A DNA stretch of 22,558 nucleotides from Verrucomicrobia bacterium UBA1211. Its GTDB lineage: Bacteria; Verrucomicrobiota; Kiritimatiellia; RFP12; UBA1067. The DNA is taken from positions 1-22,558 of the forward strand of contig DBXN01000112.1 in assembly GCA_002309585.1 (NCBI GenBank), given 5' to 3'. Positions 14,313-22,558 of the stretch are shown piece after piece. The stretch's first letter is position 1. Every line of letters starts with the position of its first letter. Below the pieces are notes generated by a model, which was not told the origin of the DNA, ran no database searches, and was given only the letters and a program-made list of their open reading frames with translations. A program made the position numbers and the translations under genes.

Positions 14313-16598
14313 ATGAGAACGAACAAACCGGATGTCGCATCGGTGTGCCGCGCGTTGATCGCAGCCGCGGGCGTGTTCCAGACGGTTGGCCTTTTCGCCG
14401 GAACGTATACGGTCACGGCGCCTGAAGAGGCGAAACCGCATGAGCGGACCGCGGCAGAGGAGTTGACCCGCTACCTTTCCAAACGGGTTTCGGACGATGT
14501 GCGCGTCGAGGGGAAAACGGGCGTCGTCTTTCATGTCGGCGACACGGCACTGGCGAGGCGGGAGAAACTGCTCTCCACCCAACTCCTCTCCGAACAGTGG
14601 GTCATCCGCTCGTTGGGAAACGAGGTGCTGCTGAACGGCGGCGGACCGCGCGGGGCGCTCTTCGCCGTCTATCATTTCCTTGAGGATGAATGCGGGATCC
14701 GGTGGTGGAGCGAATTCGAGGAGGACATCCCCTCCCCCGGCCCGCTCGACCTGCCCGCGCTCAACCGCCAGGGGAAGCCCGCCTTCGCCTTCCGGGACAT
14801 CTACCGCGCCGAACAGGGGTCCGGCTCGACCCGGACCGAACGGCGGGTGCGGCTGAACGCCCACGGGGACGCGGCCTTCGGCGGCGCGTTCACCTTTGGC
14901 CCCCCGAATTTCTGCCACACGTTCGACCACTACCTCCCCGCGGAGGAGCATCTGGAAAAACATCCCGAGTGGTTCTCGCTCAGGGACGGAAAGCGTGTCG
15001 GGGGACAGTACAAGGGGCAACTCTGCCTGACCAACCCGGAGGTCAAGGACGAGATCCTCAAGCGGTTGACCGCCTTCATCGAGCGGGGCTACGCGGAAGC
15101 CCGGAAAGCGGGAGTCGAAGCGCCCCGCATCTATGACATCTCGCACAACGACAACCAGGCCTACTGCACCTGCGAACGGTGCAAGGCCGCCGTCGAGCAG
15201 TACGGCCTTTCGGGGGTAAACCTGAACTTCGTAAACGCGCTGGCCAACGCGATCGCCGGGAAATATCCCGATGTCCTGCTCTGTACCTGGGCCTACCAGT
15301 ACACGCAGGATCCCCCGAAGGGCGGTGTCCGCGCGGCGGACAATGTGATCGTCCGTCTCTGCGACACCGACTCCAACCAGACGGCCTCGATCCTTGAGCC
15401 GGACAACCGTCCCTATCACGACCGCGTCGTAGCCTGGAGCAAACTCACGAAACATCTCTTCATCTGGGATTACGCGATTACCTTCTCGGCGGGTCTGACC
15501 GGGCTTCCCTTCCCGAGCGAGTTTCACTATGGCGACCTCTTCCGCCACTACCGCGACAACCACGTCTCAGGCATCTTCTGGGAACACGAGCATCCCCATT
15601 TGGCCGACATGTGGGAATTGAAATTCTTCCTCGAAACCCGCCTGATGGAGAATCCCGACCTCGACTGCCGGCAATTGATTGAGCGGTTCATGCGTGAGTA
15701 TTACGGTCCCGCAGGCGCCTCCATCCTCGCTTACCGGGAGTACCTCGACAAAATTCGCCGCGAGAAGAAGACCTTCATCAGTTGGTTCCCGCAACTCTCC
15801 GCCTTCAACTATATTGCCGATGAGGATATTGCGGTCTGCAACCGATATCTCGACGCGGCCGAGGCCGAGGTCGCGGGCAACCCCCGCCTGCTCGCCAGGG
15901 CCCGCCACGCCCGCCAGGGGCTCGACCGGCTGATCTGCCGGCGCCACCGCGCCCTCCGCCACCATATCCCCGGCCAGGAGATGGCGGTTCCCGTGCGTTC
16001 CCTCGGGGTCGAGGCATCCTCCCAACGGCTTTTCACGGATTGGCCGGCATGGATCCGGCCCTACCCGGATGCCGAAAAACTGATCAAAAGTGCACTGGAC
16101 GGCCTGGGGGGCAACCCGAAGAGTGACAAGCTCCTGCCCGCTCCCGACAGGTTCAAGACACGCCGGTATTATGATTTCTACACGGGAGAGCTCTCCAGCC
16201 ACGGCGGGAATGAGCGGATCGTAGACGACCCGGAAAGCCCCGTGGAACGCGCGATGCGTTCGGATGCCGACAAGAGCCACTACTTCAAGCTCCCCTTTGC
16301 CGGAGGCGTCTATGACGGGACCCTCAAGAAATCCCTTGGAGGCGGTCAGGTCGCCAAGCCCGAAGGCCCAGGGTACCACTGGTACCGGATTTGTCAAACC
16401 ACCCTAACCCCGGATGCCTACCTGTGGCTGACACGCGCCTGGACGACCCAACTCAAGATCGCCAACTACCTCTTGGACCTAGAGGGTCGGGAATTTGAGA
16501 TCTGGGTCTCCGTGAAATTCACCGGGCCGATGTTCCAACCCGATGCCCAGGGGGATAGCTTCATCTGGATCGACCGCGTGATCCTGGTGGAGCCGTAA
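14313..16598 (+). CDS. Secreted DUF4838-family protein with a glycosidase-like N-terminal domain
   Basis: A 761-residue protein with a signal peptide (ALIAAAGVFQTVGLFAG near 14-30). Residues of about 31-140 match the N-terminal domain seen in GH20 and GH67 enzymes (PHERTAAEELTRYL, then GPRGALFAVYHFLEDECGIRWW). The middle carries the DUF4838 barrel, with YDISHNDNQAYCTCERC (274-290) holding a CxCxxC cluster, and GIFWEHEHPHLADMWELKFF. A C-terminal part of about 300 residues looks like a binding module. DUF4838 proteins are abundant in Lentisphaerota and Verrucomicrobiota and are presumed glycan-acting; no activity can be proven from sequence. An AGGAA site precedes the ATG. It lies 21 bases after the previous gene and 47 before the next. 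Confidence 0.85.
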   Translation: MRTNKPDVASVCRALIAAAGVFQTVGLFAGTYTVTAPEEAKPHERTAAEELTRYLSKRVSDDVRVEGKTGVVFHVGDTALARREKLLSTQLLSEQWVIRSLGNEVLLNGGGPRGALFAVYHFLEDECGIRWWSEFEEDIPSPGPLDLPALNRQGKPAFAFRDIYRAEQGSGSTRTERRVRLNAHGDAAFGGAFTFGPPNFCHTFDHYLPAEEHLEKHPEWFSLRDGKRVGGQYKGQLCLTNPEVKDEILKRLTAFIERGYAEARKAGVEAPRIYDISHNDNQAYCTCERCKAAVEQYGLSGVNLNFVNALANAIAGKYPDVLLCTWAYQYTQDPPKGGVRAADNVIVRLCDTDSNQTASILEPDNRPYHDRVVAWSKLTKHLFIWDYAITFSAGLTGLPFPSEFHYGDLFRHYRDNHVSGIFWEHEHPHLADMWELKFFLETRLMENPDLDCRQLIERFMREYYGPAGASILAYREYLDKIRREKKTFISWFPQLSAFNYIADEDIAVCNRYLDAAEAEVAGNPRLLARARHARQGLDRLICRRHRALRHHIPGQEMAVPVRSLGVEASSQRLFTDWPAWIRPYPDAEKLIKSALDGLGGNPKSDKLLPAPDRFKTRRYYDFYTGELSSHGGNERIVDDPESPVERAMRSDADKSHYFKLPFAGGVYDGTLKKSLGGGQVAKPEGPGYHWYRICQTTLTPDAYLWLTRAWTTQLKIANYLLDLEGREFEIWVSVKFTGPMFQPDAQGDSFIWIDRVILVEP

Positions 16599-16645
16599 CG
16601 GTGTTTGCGCGTAAAACGGAATAACGAAACAAGGGAGGACCTGCT

Positions 16646-19069
16646 ATGTCACAGAATACCATCGGAACCTCAACCATCAGCGAACGGAGTGCGGCGCATC
16701 TGCAATTCGCGCAGTTTGAGAGCTTTTTGGGGAAAGCCGATAGTGAGAAGGCGATCGCCTCGAAGGGAACCGGCATGTCCATCGATGTGAAAAAATCCGT
16801 GGATTTCGTCGGCCACGTCCTGCGCGGACAGGCCTCCAGGGGGATGAATGACGACGTGCGGGAGACCTTCAAGAGCACCATTTTGAAGATGTTCGGCGTA
16901 ACGGATGAGCAAGCCCTTCCCGATGAGGTGAAGAGCGCGATGAAACTCGAGGACTTCAAGAAGGGAAAACCGCTCACCGCCCGCCGGATCCGTGCCGTCA
17001 CGGAAAGCGTGTCGAAGATTTTCGGCTCAAAGATCTCGGAGCTGGCACACGTCGCCAGAGTACAGGGCGTTCCGATGCCTCCTGAGACGACCGAACGGAT
17101 CAAGACCGCCGTGATGGCCAGTATCGATGACTCTGAACTGTTCACCTTCGTGTCGCAGAACATCAAGGGGTTGCTCATAGCCGAATCCGACTTGCCGATG
17201 GGAATTTCGGGACAACAAACGATTATCACGCAGCCCAACTTTACCGCGAAGCTAAACAAACTGACCGCGATCTTTGGCGCGTTGAGGACGGCCGCCAACG
17301 GCGATCCCGACCTCTTTAAGGCCGGGGAAAAATGGCTGGCGGAGATCATCAACACCAACCGTCCGCTTCCCACGCCAGCGCAACTTCAATCCGTTCTGAC
17401 CTCCGTTGGACAACAGATCGAGTTGACCGCCCGCCATGTTGATAAGCTCAAGAATCCCCATGTCGGTGCGGAAGATCTAAACGTAATCCTCCGGGAAATC
17501 TTCCAAACCGTCGACCAGATAATGGCGAACAACAGCCGGATCCTCAGCGCCTACGATTCGGATGACGAAGGGAACCCCTGCCGGGCGTTTCTCATCGCGG
17601 CAATCCTCAACAAGTGCGTCGGACCATCCGCGCTCGCCAAGGCCAAGCAGGTGATGGATTCATATTCCACGAGCGATCTGAAGGACTTATACCACCACAT
17701 CGCGGACGATCTCCGGTGCGGATCTGGGAAAGGACGTGCGACATTCAAAAACTTCAACGGGATCACTCCCAGCAGCGCGAGACTGTATATGGCGGATTTC
17801 GTCGATCGTGATTCCCGCCGCCTGGACACGCTGAAGACGGTCATTGACACCCTCAGCGACGTCTCCAATGGTAAGCGCTCCACCGTCATTCCGTCCGGGG
17901 TGGGCACAAAAACCCATTTTGCCTATCGCGAACTCTGCCGCGAGGTCGAAAAGACCTACAAATCGATCAGTCTCCAGCTCGTGAAGCAAGAGCGCGAGGC
18001 CTTCTTGGCCGACGCCGTAACGGGCACTGGGGTCGGCGCCGACATGATGCGGCATGTTTTCGCCCGAAAGATCGGCCACACACCCCACCGACCTGCGGAT
18101 ACCGTGCGCGACCACACCCAGGACATTCTCATGCGTATGACCTGCCAGGGGGCCACCGCCACCTACCGCAGCCTCTGCTCCAGCCCGGCGATCCAGCGGC
18201 AAACCTTCGAGCATGCGCGGAGCGGCATCACCGTCTACCTCCCGGACGTGCGGGGCGGGCAGGAGGAACTCTCCACAGACTATGACACCGCCTGTGACCA
18301 GCTCGCCGCATTCCTGACCCAGGGCAAGAAACGCTACACGCAACTGACCGCCGCCGAGAAGAACCAGGTGGCCCTCGTCATGGTGCTCATCACGCGGGGA
18401 ACCGACAAGACGCTCTTCGAAGCGCCGGCGCGCGCGCTCAACCCCCTCTTCAACCCGGAAGCCCCGTTGGAGGAGGCCGCGCTCAATCCCGCGTTCAAAA
18501 TGACAGAGCAGAAACCGGTCGAAAAACGGACGGTGACGCTGGGATTCGACAACGGATCTCTGACAGCCGCCTTCAGCGGACAGCGGGAGATCAGAGAGCT
18601 ATCGGTCTTAAGGGACAACTTCAAGGAATACGTCGATGTACCCGTAAACGGCTCCCTCTCGGTGGATTACACCTTCACGATCCCAGCGAACGTCTTCACG
18701 CAAATGGCGGCGAAGAAACCTGAAACCGTCGAGATCAGCAGAGCGAATGTAAGCTGCAGCGACTTCAAGATGGGATTGGCGGTTAACGAAGCGACTCCCC
18801 GCCAGATCGCCGCCACGGGCAAGCGATGGCCGAAGGTCACCGTTGAGTCGCTGTCGATCAGCGCGGAAGAGACCCTGAAGCTGGCCAACGAACTGGCCGG
18901 AATCGAGGAGAAGCCCTCGCCGGTTGAGGAGAAGCCGACCCAGACCGGCAAACCAAAGCCAAAGCATGAAAAAATCCCCGGATTCCTCAGAAAAATCCTT
19001 ACCAAAAAATCCGATGCCAGCCAATCGAATGACTCCTCTGAGGTGAAGAAAATCCGTGGCAAAAAGTAG
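16646..19069 (+). CDS. Large unrecognised protein, 807 residues, no signal peptide
   Basis: ATG at 16646 follows a strong GGGAGGAC site. I do not recognise the family. The first 25 residues are polar and rich in Ser, Thr, Gln and Asn (MSQNTIGTSTISERSAAHLQ), with no Sec, Tat or lipoprotein signal and no membrane helix. Residues of about 40-600 look mainly alpha-helical. About 620-750 turns beta-rich. The last 54 residues are a charged, low-complexity tail with EEKP repeats and a Lys-rich end. Such a layout (polar unstructured start, helical body) also fits a type III secretion substrate, but no secretion gene is in the window. It sits between secreted DUF4838 and PHP genes in one operon (gaps 47 and 30 bases), so it may act with them or be a structural or secreted factor. 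Confidence 0.88.
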   Translation: MSQNTIGTSTISERSAAHLQFAQFESFLGKADSEKAIASKGTGMSIDVKKSVDFVGHVLRGQASRGMNDDVRETFKSTILKMFGVTDEQALPDEVKSAMKLEDFKKGKPLTARRIRAVTESVSKIFGSKISELAHVARVQGVPMPPETTERIKTAVMASIDDSELFTFVSQNIKGLLIAESDLPMGISGQQTIITQPNFTAKLNKLTAIFGALRTAANGDPDLFKAGEKWLAEIINTNRPLPTPAQLQSVLTSVGQQIELTARHVDKLKNPHVGAEDLNVILREIFQTVDQIMANNSRILSAYDSDDEGNPCRAFLIAAILNKCVGPSALAKAKQVMDSYSTSDLKDLYHHIADDLRCGSGKGRATFKNFNGITPSSARLYMADFVDRDSRRLDTLKTVIDTLSDVSNGKRSTVIPSGVGTKTHFAYRELCREVEKTYKSISLQLVKQEREAFLADAVTGTGVGADMMRHVFARKIGHTPHRPADTVRDHTQDILMRMTCQGATATYRSLCSSPAIQRQTFEHARSGITVYLPDVRGGQEELSTDYDTACDQLAAFLTQGKKRYTQLTAAEKNQVALVMVLITRGTDKTLFEAPARALNPLFNPEAPLEEAALNPAFKMTEQKPVEKRTVTLGFDNGSLTAAFSGQREIRELSVLRDNFKEYVDVPVNGSLSVDYTFTIPANVFTQMAAKKPETVEISRANVSCSDFKMGLAVNEATPRQIAATGKRWPKVTVESLSISAEETLKLANELAGIEEKPSPVEEKPTQTGKPKPKHEKIPGFLRKILTKKSDASQSNDSSEVKKIRGKK

Positions 19070-19099
19070 GCTTGGGGATGCGATGAGAGGTTCCAGACG

Positions 19100-20482
19100 A
19101 TGCGCGTGACGAGAAGGGCGTTTACGGGATTAACGGCGGCGGCTGCCGCCTTCCCGGCCGTTTCGGCCGGAGTGCCGGGCAAAGACGGGAAACGATGGTA
19201 CAAGGGACAGCTCCATACCCACACCTGCTGGTCGGACGGACGCGTCCTGCCTGAACAGGCGGTCCAGGCCTACAGGGATGCGGGATATGACTTCTTCGCG
19301 ATCACCGACCACAACCGTATCGGGAGCGATCCTGACCGCTGGATGCCGGTCGGGGAGCTGGAGCGGGTCTGGCCCCCGAAGGTGATCGACACCCCCGTTT
19401 TCGAGGCGTTCCGCAAACGGTTTCCGAACGCGAAATGGCGGGACCGCGAAGGCCGGCGGGAGGTCCGGATGAGTACGATGGCGGAGATCCACGCGCGTTT
19501 CAACCAACCGGGCAAGTTCCTCTTCATGAAGGGGTGTGAAGTGACGCTGGCCGGATCCGAAACACGCCACCTGCACCTCAACTATGTGGGGCTGGACCGT
19601 CTGATTCCCTTCGTGCGGAACAGCCCGCTCATCCACGGAATCGGCGATGCGGACCCCTCCGGGCTGATCCGAACGATCAGGGGCGAAGTGGAGGCGCTGG
19701 CGGCGGAAAGGAACGGCGTCCCCTACCTCTTCTGGGTGAACCATCCCCACTGGACCTACTACGATGTCCTGCCGCAACACCTGATTGACAATCCAGAGGT
19801 CCGGTTTTTCGAAATCTGCAACAACGGTTCGGACGCGGCCCCGGAGGGAGGATTGCCGCGTGACGGTTACGACAATGACCGGTTGTGGGATGTTGTCCTC
19901 GCCACCCGCTGCGCGCGCGGGGAGCAGCTTCTCTACGGGATCGGCGTGGATGACACCCACTTCTATCCCAACAGCGGCATACGCCCTTCATCCATCGTCT
20001 TCAATGACGCGTGGATCGCCGTCCGGGCCACCGCGCTAACCCCCTCCGCCCTCTTTACGGCGATGAACCGAGGTGACTTCTACGCCACCTGCGGGGTGAC
20101 ATTCGACGACATCGCGTTCGATGGGCGGAAAGGGACCCTTTCCCTCTCCGTTCCCGCGAAGGCGGGGGTCGCCCACACGGTCTCATTCATCACCACGAAA
20201 CGGGGTGTGCCGTTGGATCCCGTGCGGGAAGTCGATCTTCCGGCGGGAAACAGCCACGGCGCGAGATCCGTCCCGGTCTATTCCGACGCGATCGGGACCG
20301 TCGCCAAACAGTTCACCTTCGCCAAAGGCGAGCCCGTCCGGGCGTCCTACACGTTGGCGGCGGATGACCTCTATGTGCGTGCCCGGGTCGCATCCGATGA
20401 ACCGGCGACCTATCGCAACGCGATCAACCGGATGCATCCGCCCGTAAAGGTGGGGTGGACACAACCCTACCGGCGTCAATAA
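19100..20482 (+). CDS. Tat-exported PHP-domain metallohydrolase
   Basis: A 460-residue protein. The N-terminus MRVTRRAFTGLTAAAAAFPA has twin Arg followed by a hydrophobic stretch, typical of Tat export, which suggests the metal centre is loaded before secretion. The PHP domain follows: KGQLHTHTCWSDG with His39, His41 and Asp46; ITDHN with Asp70 and His71; GCEVT with Glu147; HLHLN (157-161); WVNHPHW with His215 and His217; GVDDTHFY with Asp285 and His287. All these are expected metal ligands. The C-terminal 130 or so residues look like a beta-sandwich. PHP proteins hydrolyse phosphoesters; exported versions beside glycosidases may remove phosphate groups, which is inference. It ends the four-gene operon, 30 bases after the 807-residue gene. 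Confidence 0.88.
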   Translation: MRVTRRAFTGLTAAAAAFPAVSAGVPGKDGKRWYKGQLHTHTCWSDGRVLPEQAVQAYRDAGYDFFAITDHNRIGSDPDRWMPVGELERVWPPKVIDTPVFEAFRKRFPNAKWRDREGRREVRMSTMAEIHARFNQPGKFLFMKGCEVTLAGSETRHLHLNYVGLDRLIPFVRNSPLIHGIGDADPSGLIRTIRGEVEALAAERNGVPYLFWVNHPHWTYYDVLPQHLIDNPEVRFFEICNNGSDAAPEGGLPRDGYDNDRLWDVVLATRCARGEQLLYGIGVDDTHFYPNSGIRPSSIVFNDAWIAVRATALTPSALFTAMNRGDFYATCGVTFDDIAFDGRKGTLSLSVPAKAGVAHTVSFITTKRGVPLDPVREVDLPAGNSHGARSVPVYSDAIGTVAKQFTFAKGEPVRASYTLAADDLYVRARVASDEPATYRNAINRMHPPVKVGWTQPYRRQ

Positions 20483-20513
20483 CAATCGGTGTCAAAAGGA
20501 TGGCCGTTGCGGA

Positions 20514-20550
20514 ACGGGCATACGGATCGTTGCCCGTCCCTCCATATTTT
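20514..20550 (+). terminator. Possible terminator after the four-gene operon
   Basis: ACGGGCA (20514-20520) and TGCCCGT (20531-20537) form a 7-bp stem, and a T-rich stretch (ATATTTTAT) follows after about 6 bases. The T-run is short and displaced, so it is only a candidate. Confidence 0.35.
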
Positions 20551-20577
20551 ATCCTATTCACGCCCCCCCTTTTCGTG

Positions 20578-20583
20578 TAAACT
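20578..20583 (+). promoter_or_regulatory. Candidate -10 element for lptD
   Basis: TAAACT lies within GTGTAAACTAT, about 46 bases before the lptD ATG. It resembles the -10 region at 12257. No clear -35 box is seen upstream, where a C-rich run occupies 20561-20569. Confidence 0.3.
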
Positions 20584-20629
20584 ATACCTTGATTTATGGG
20601 ATTTTGTCTTTTGCACCTAGGGATGAGTT

Positions 20630-22558
20630 ATGATCGGTAAACTGCGTACCTCGTTTTGGCTGGTCCTTTCCGGGATCGTTCTTCTGTCGTGGGGAAGTGT
20701 CGGCGTCCATGCCGCGAACATCCTCCCGATCCCCAAGCAGGTCGGCGATGAAGAGCTGGAGATCAATGCGGACCAATTCGAGGTTGACAAAAAGACCGGA
20801 TGGATCACCGCCCGCCAGAACGTGAAGATCAAGACGGGCGACCATGAGTTGACCGCCGACAAGGTGCGTCTGAACCAGGAAACCGGCGATGTGCAGGCCT
20901 CCGGCAACGTGGTGATCCGGCAGGTCGGATTCGGCACCTGGTCCGGAGACCACATTGAATACAACTACAAGACCGGCAAGGGTCTGACGGGCGCGAGCAA
21001 GATCGACGCGGGCGTGTTCCATGTCGAAACCGATGAGGTGACCCGCCGCGAGGATGGCCGGTTCGATGCCAAGAACATCTGCGTGACCACCTGCACCAAC
21101 GCGCCGGGCCACTGGCACTGGTGCATGCGCGGCGACGGCAGGTTCAAAGACAACGACTACGTTGAAATTTTCAATGCCGTCCCCTACCTTTTCGGCGTGC
21201 CCTTCGCCTGGCTCCCCTACTGGTACCGCGACCTCGACACCCATTACGGGTTCCGCATGATGCCCGGCTACACCTCCCGCTGGGGCGCGTACATCTTGAG
21301 CGGCTATGTCTTCGACATTTACGAGGCGCCGGGCGGAAACGGCCCCCACCTCTACGGCAGCAGCCATGTCGATGTCCGCTCCAAGAAGGGCGTGGCGGTC
21401 GGCCAGAACCTGGCGTGGGAATTGAAGCGTTGGGGGACCGGCCGGTTCGAATCCTACTACGCCTGGGATGAGGATCCGCCCAACGACCGTGACGACCGCA
21501 ACTGGATGTCGGATGTCGATGATGACCGTTACCGTTTCCGCCTCTTCCACAAGGCCGAGTTTACGGAACGCGACCAGTTCCTGATCCGCGGAACCTACGT
21601 CAGCGACTCCGAGATGCGCGGCGATTTCTTCGAGCGCGAAAACCGGGGCGAGAGCATCCCGATGAACTTCGTCTCGGAAGAGCACCGCGAACACACCTGG
21701 GCGGCGGGCATTCTGGCCAGCGGCCCGCTGAATGACTTCTATTCCGGAACCGCCCGGTTGCCGGAGGGCTGGCTGAACATCATGCCCCAGCCCGTCGCCC
21801 TCGGCTTGAATTACGAGAGCCAGACCCGCGCCGGTTACCTGAACCGCCAGTACGCCAAGTATGACTGGGCGAATGACGACTACAAGTACTATCCCGGCGA
21901 ATGGGCGCATTTTAACACGGTCCGCGCCGACACCGCCCACCGGCTGACCTACCCGATGAAGTTCGCCGATGTGCTCAGCGTCGTCCCGCGTGCCGGTTAT
22001 CGCGGCACCTACTATTCCGACGCCGCCGGTAACGAGAACCTCTTCCGCCACACCGCGGACCTCGGCGTGACATTCGCCGCCCGCGCGACCTCGGCCTGGG
22101 AAAAGGACCGGCGCCATATCTTCGAGCCGTACATCGACTACAGCTACCAGCCCACCCACTGGTCCGCGGACGGGGATGGGAAGGGCTACCGGCTCTACGC
22201 CTATGACCGCTTCGACCGCTCCGTCGGCTGGCTGGACCAGTTCGGGATGGACGATGTCCTCCTCCCGTATGACTGGCACGGCCTCCGTCCCGGTGTCCGC
22301 AACGTCCTCCAGACCCGCAACGAGAAGGGGCGCGTCCGCTCCCTGCTCGACTGGGACCTCTTCGCGGGCTTCCAGTTCAACGACTGCACCAACCCGATCG
22401 GGGACGAGGGGCTCCGGTTGCTCGGCACCAAAGCCGACTGGGCGCCGAGGGAAGATCTGACTTTTCGGACCCATCTCGAGTGGGACACCAAGCGGGACCG
22501 GATGGCCTTTGCCGATCTTTCGGTCTTCTACAAGCTCAACGAGAAATTCCGGATCGGT
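20630..22558 (+). CDS. lptD: LPS-assembly outer-membrane protein LptD (3' end outside window)
   Basis: The frame is open from ATG 20630 to the right edge (643 codons), so the C-terminal barrel strands are missing. A signal peptide ends near VHA (residue 28). Residues of about 42-150 form the periplasmic LptA/OstA-like beta-jellyroll (LEINADQFEVDKKTGWITA, then the ELTADKVRLN and DVQASGNVVIRQ repeats). Residues from about 180 begin the LptD barrel with the conserved VPYLFGVPFAWLPYWY block and YGFRMMPGY. Cys151, Cys155 and Cys165 could form disulphides, though the pattern differs from E. coli. LptD with LptE inserts LPS into the outer leaflet, so this bacterium very probably makes LPS. It appears to have its own promoter after the preceding operon. 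Confidence 0.92.
   Translation, partial: MIGKLRTSFWLVLSGIVLLSWGSVGVHAANILPIPKQVGDEELEINADQFEVDKKTGWITARQNVKIKTGDHELTADKVRLNQETGDVQASGNVVIRQVGFGTWSGDHIEYNYKTGKGLTGASKIDAGVFHVETDEVTRREDGRFDAKNICVTTCTNAPGHWHWCMRGDGRFKDNDYVEIFNAVPYLFGVPFAWLPYWYRDLDTHYGFRMMPGYTSRWGAYILSGYVFDIYEAPGGNGPHLYGSSHVDVRSKKGVAVGQNLAWELKRWGTGRFESYYAWDEDPPNDRDDRNWMSDVDDDRYRFRLFHKAEFTERDQFLIRGTYVSDSEMRGDFFERENRGESIPMNFVSEEHREHTWAAGILASGPLNDFYSGTARLPEGWLNIMPQPVALGLNYESQTRAGYLNRQYAKYDWANDDYKYYPGEWAHFNTVRADTAHRLTYPMKFADVLSVVPRAGYRGTYYSDAAGNENLFRHTADLGVTFAARATSAWEKDRRHIFEPYIDYSYQPTHWSADGDGKGYRLYAYDRFDRSVGWLDQFGMDDVLLPYDWHGLRPGVRNVLQTRNEKGRVRSLLDWDLFAGFQFNDCTNPIGDEGLRLLGTKADWAPREDLTFRTHLEWDTKRDRMAFADLSVFYKLNEKFRIG

Noticed and set aside
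13944..15563. 539-codon minus-strand ORF
   Set aside because: Spans the ends of two well-supported plus-strand genes and shows only shadow composition.
20594..22474. 626-codon minus-strand ORF
   Set aside because: It is antisense to lptD; its Val/Gly/Ala/Asp-rich repetitive composition is a high-GC shadow, and lptD has clear family motifs.

Overview
The window looks like chromosome from a Gram-negative, high-GC bacterium of the Verrucomicrobiota / Kiritimatiellota / Lentisphaerota type. The lineage is inferred, not proven. The support is a hybrid regulator with a LacI-like sensor and an AraC-type DNA-binding end, several secreted glycan-hydrolase-like proteins (GH101-like, DUF4832-type, DUF4838-type), a Tat-exported PHP protein, and LptD, which implies an LPS-bearing outer membrane. 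No phage, transposase, CRISPR array or rRNA was seen.

Layout. (1) 1-2249: a secreted protein of unknown function, cut by the window's left edge (minus strand), is divergent from the LacI/AraC-type regulator. Between them is a perfect 28-bp hairpin. (2) 2250-3371: short degenerate repeats, a broken membrane-anchored gene, a 59-codon small gene with its own terminator, and tRNA-Ala(CGC) with a promoter and terminator, all genes on the minus strand. (3) 3511-5134: a compact GH101-like endo-alpha-N-acetylgalactosaminidase candidate with a signal peptide. (4) 5227-10505: a tight plus-strand operon of a leader ORF, nagA, a zinc-ribbon methyltransferase, a YggT-family membrane protein, YggU/DUF167, and a large secreted TPR-like protein. 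(5) 10516-11988: a DUF4832-type secreted glycosidase-like protein on the minus strand, convergent with the previous operon. (6) 11989-12344: a divergent control region with promoters on both strands and a second hairpin related to the first. (7) 12345-20482: a plus-strand run of four genes with 21-47 bp gaps: CBM plus TIM-barrel glycosidase-like protein, DUF4838 protein, an unrecognised 807-residue protein without a signal peptide, and a Tat-signal PHP-domain protein. (8) 20630 to the end: lptD, 3' end missing.

Functionally the window suggests growth on complex host or plant glycans. Exported hydrolases would cut O-glycans and other sugars, NagA would feed GlcNAc-6-P into central metabolism, and a sugar-sensing regulator sits nearby. 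The most puzzling parts are the 807-residue protein inside the exported-hydrolase operon, the two related hairpin elements, and the small ORFs at 2991-3170, 5227-5316 and 12064-12159.
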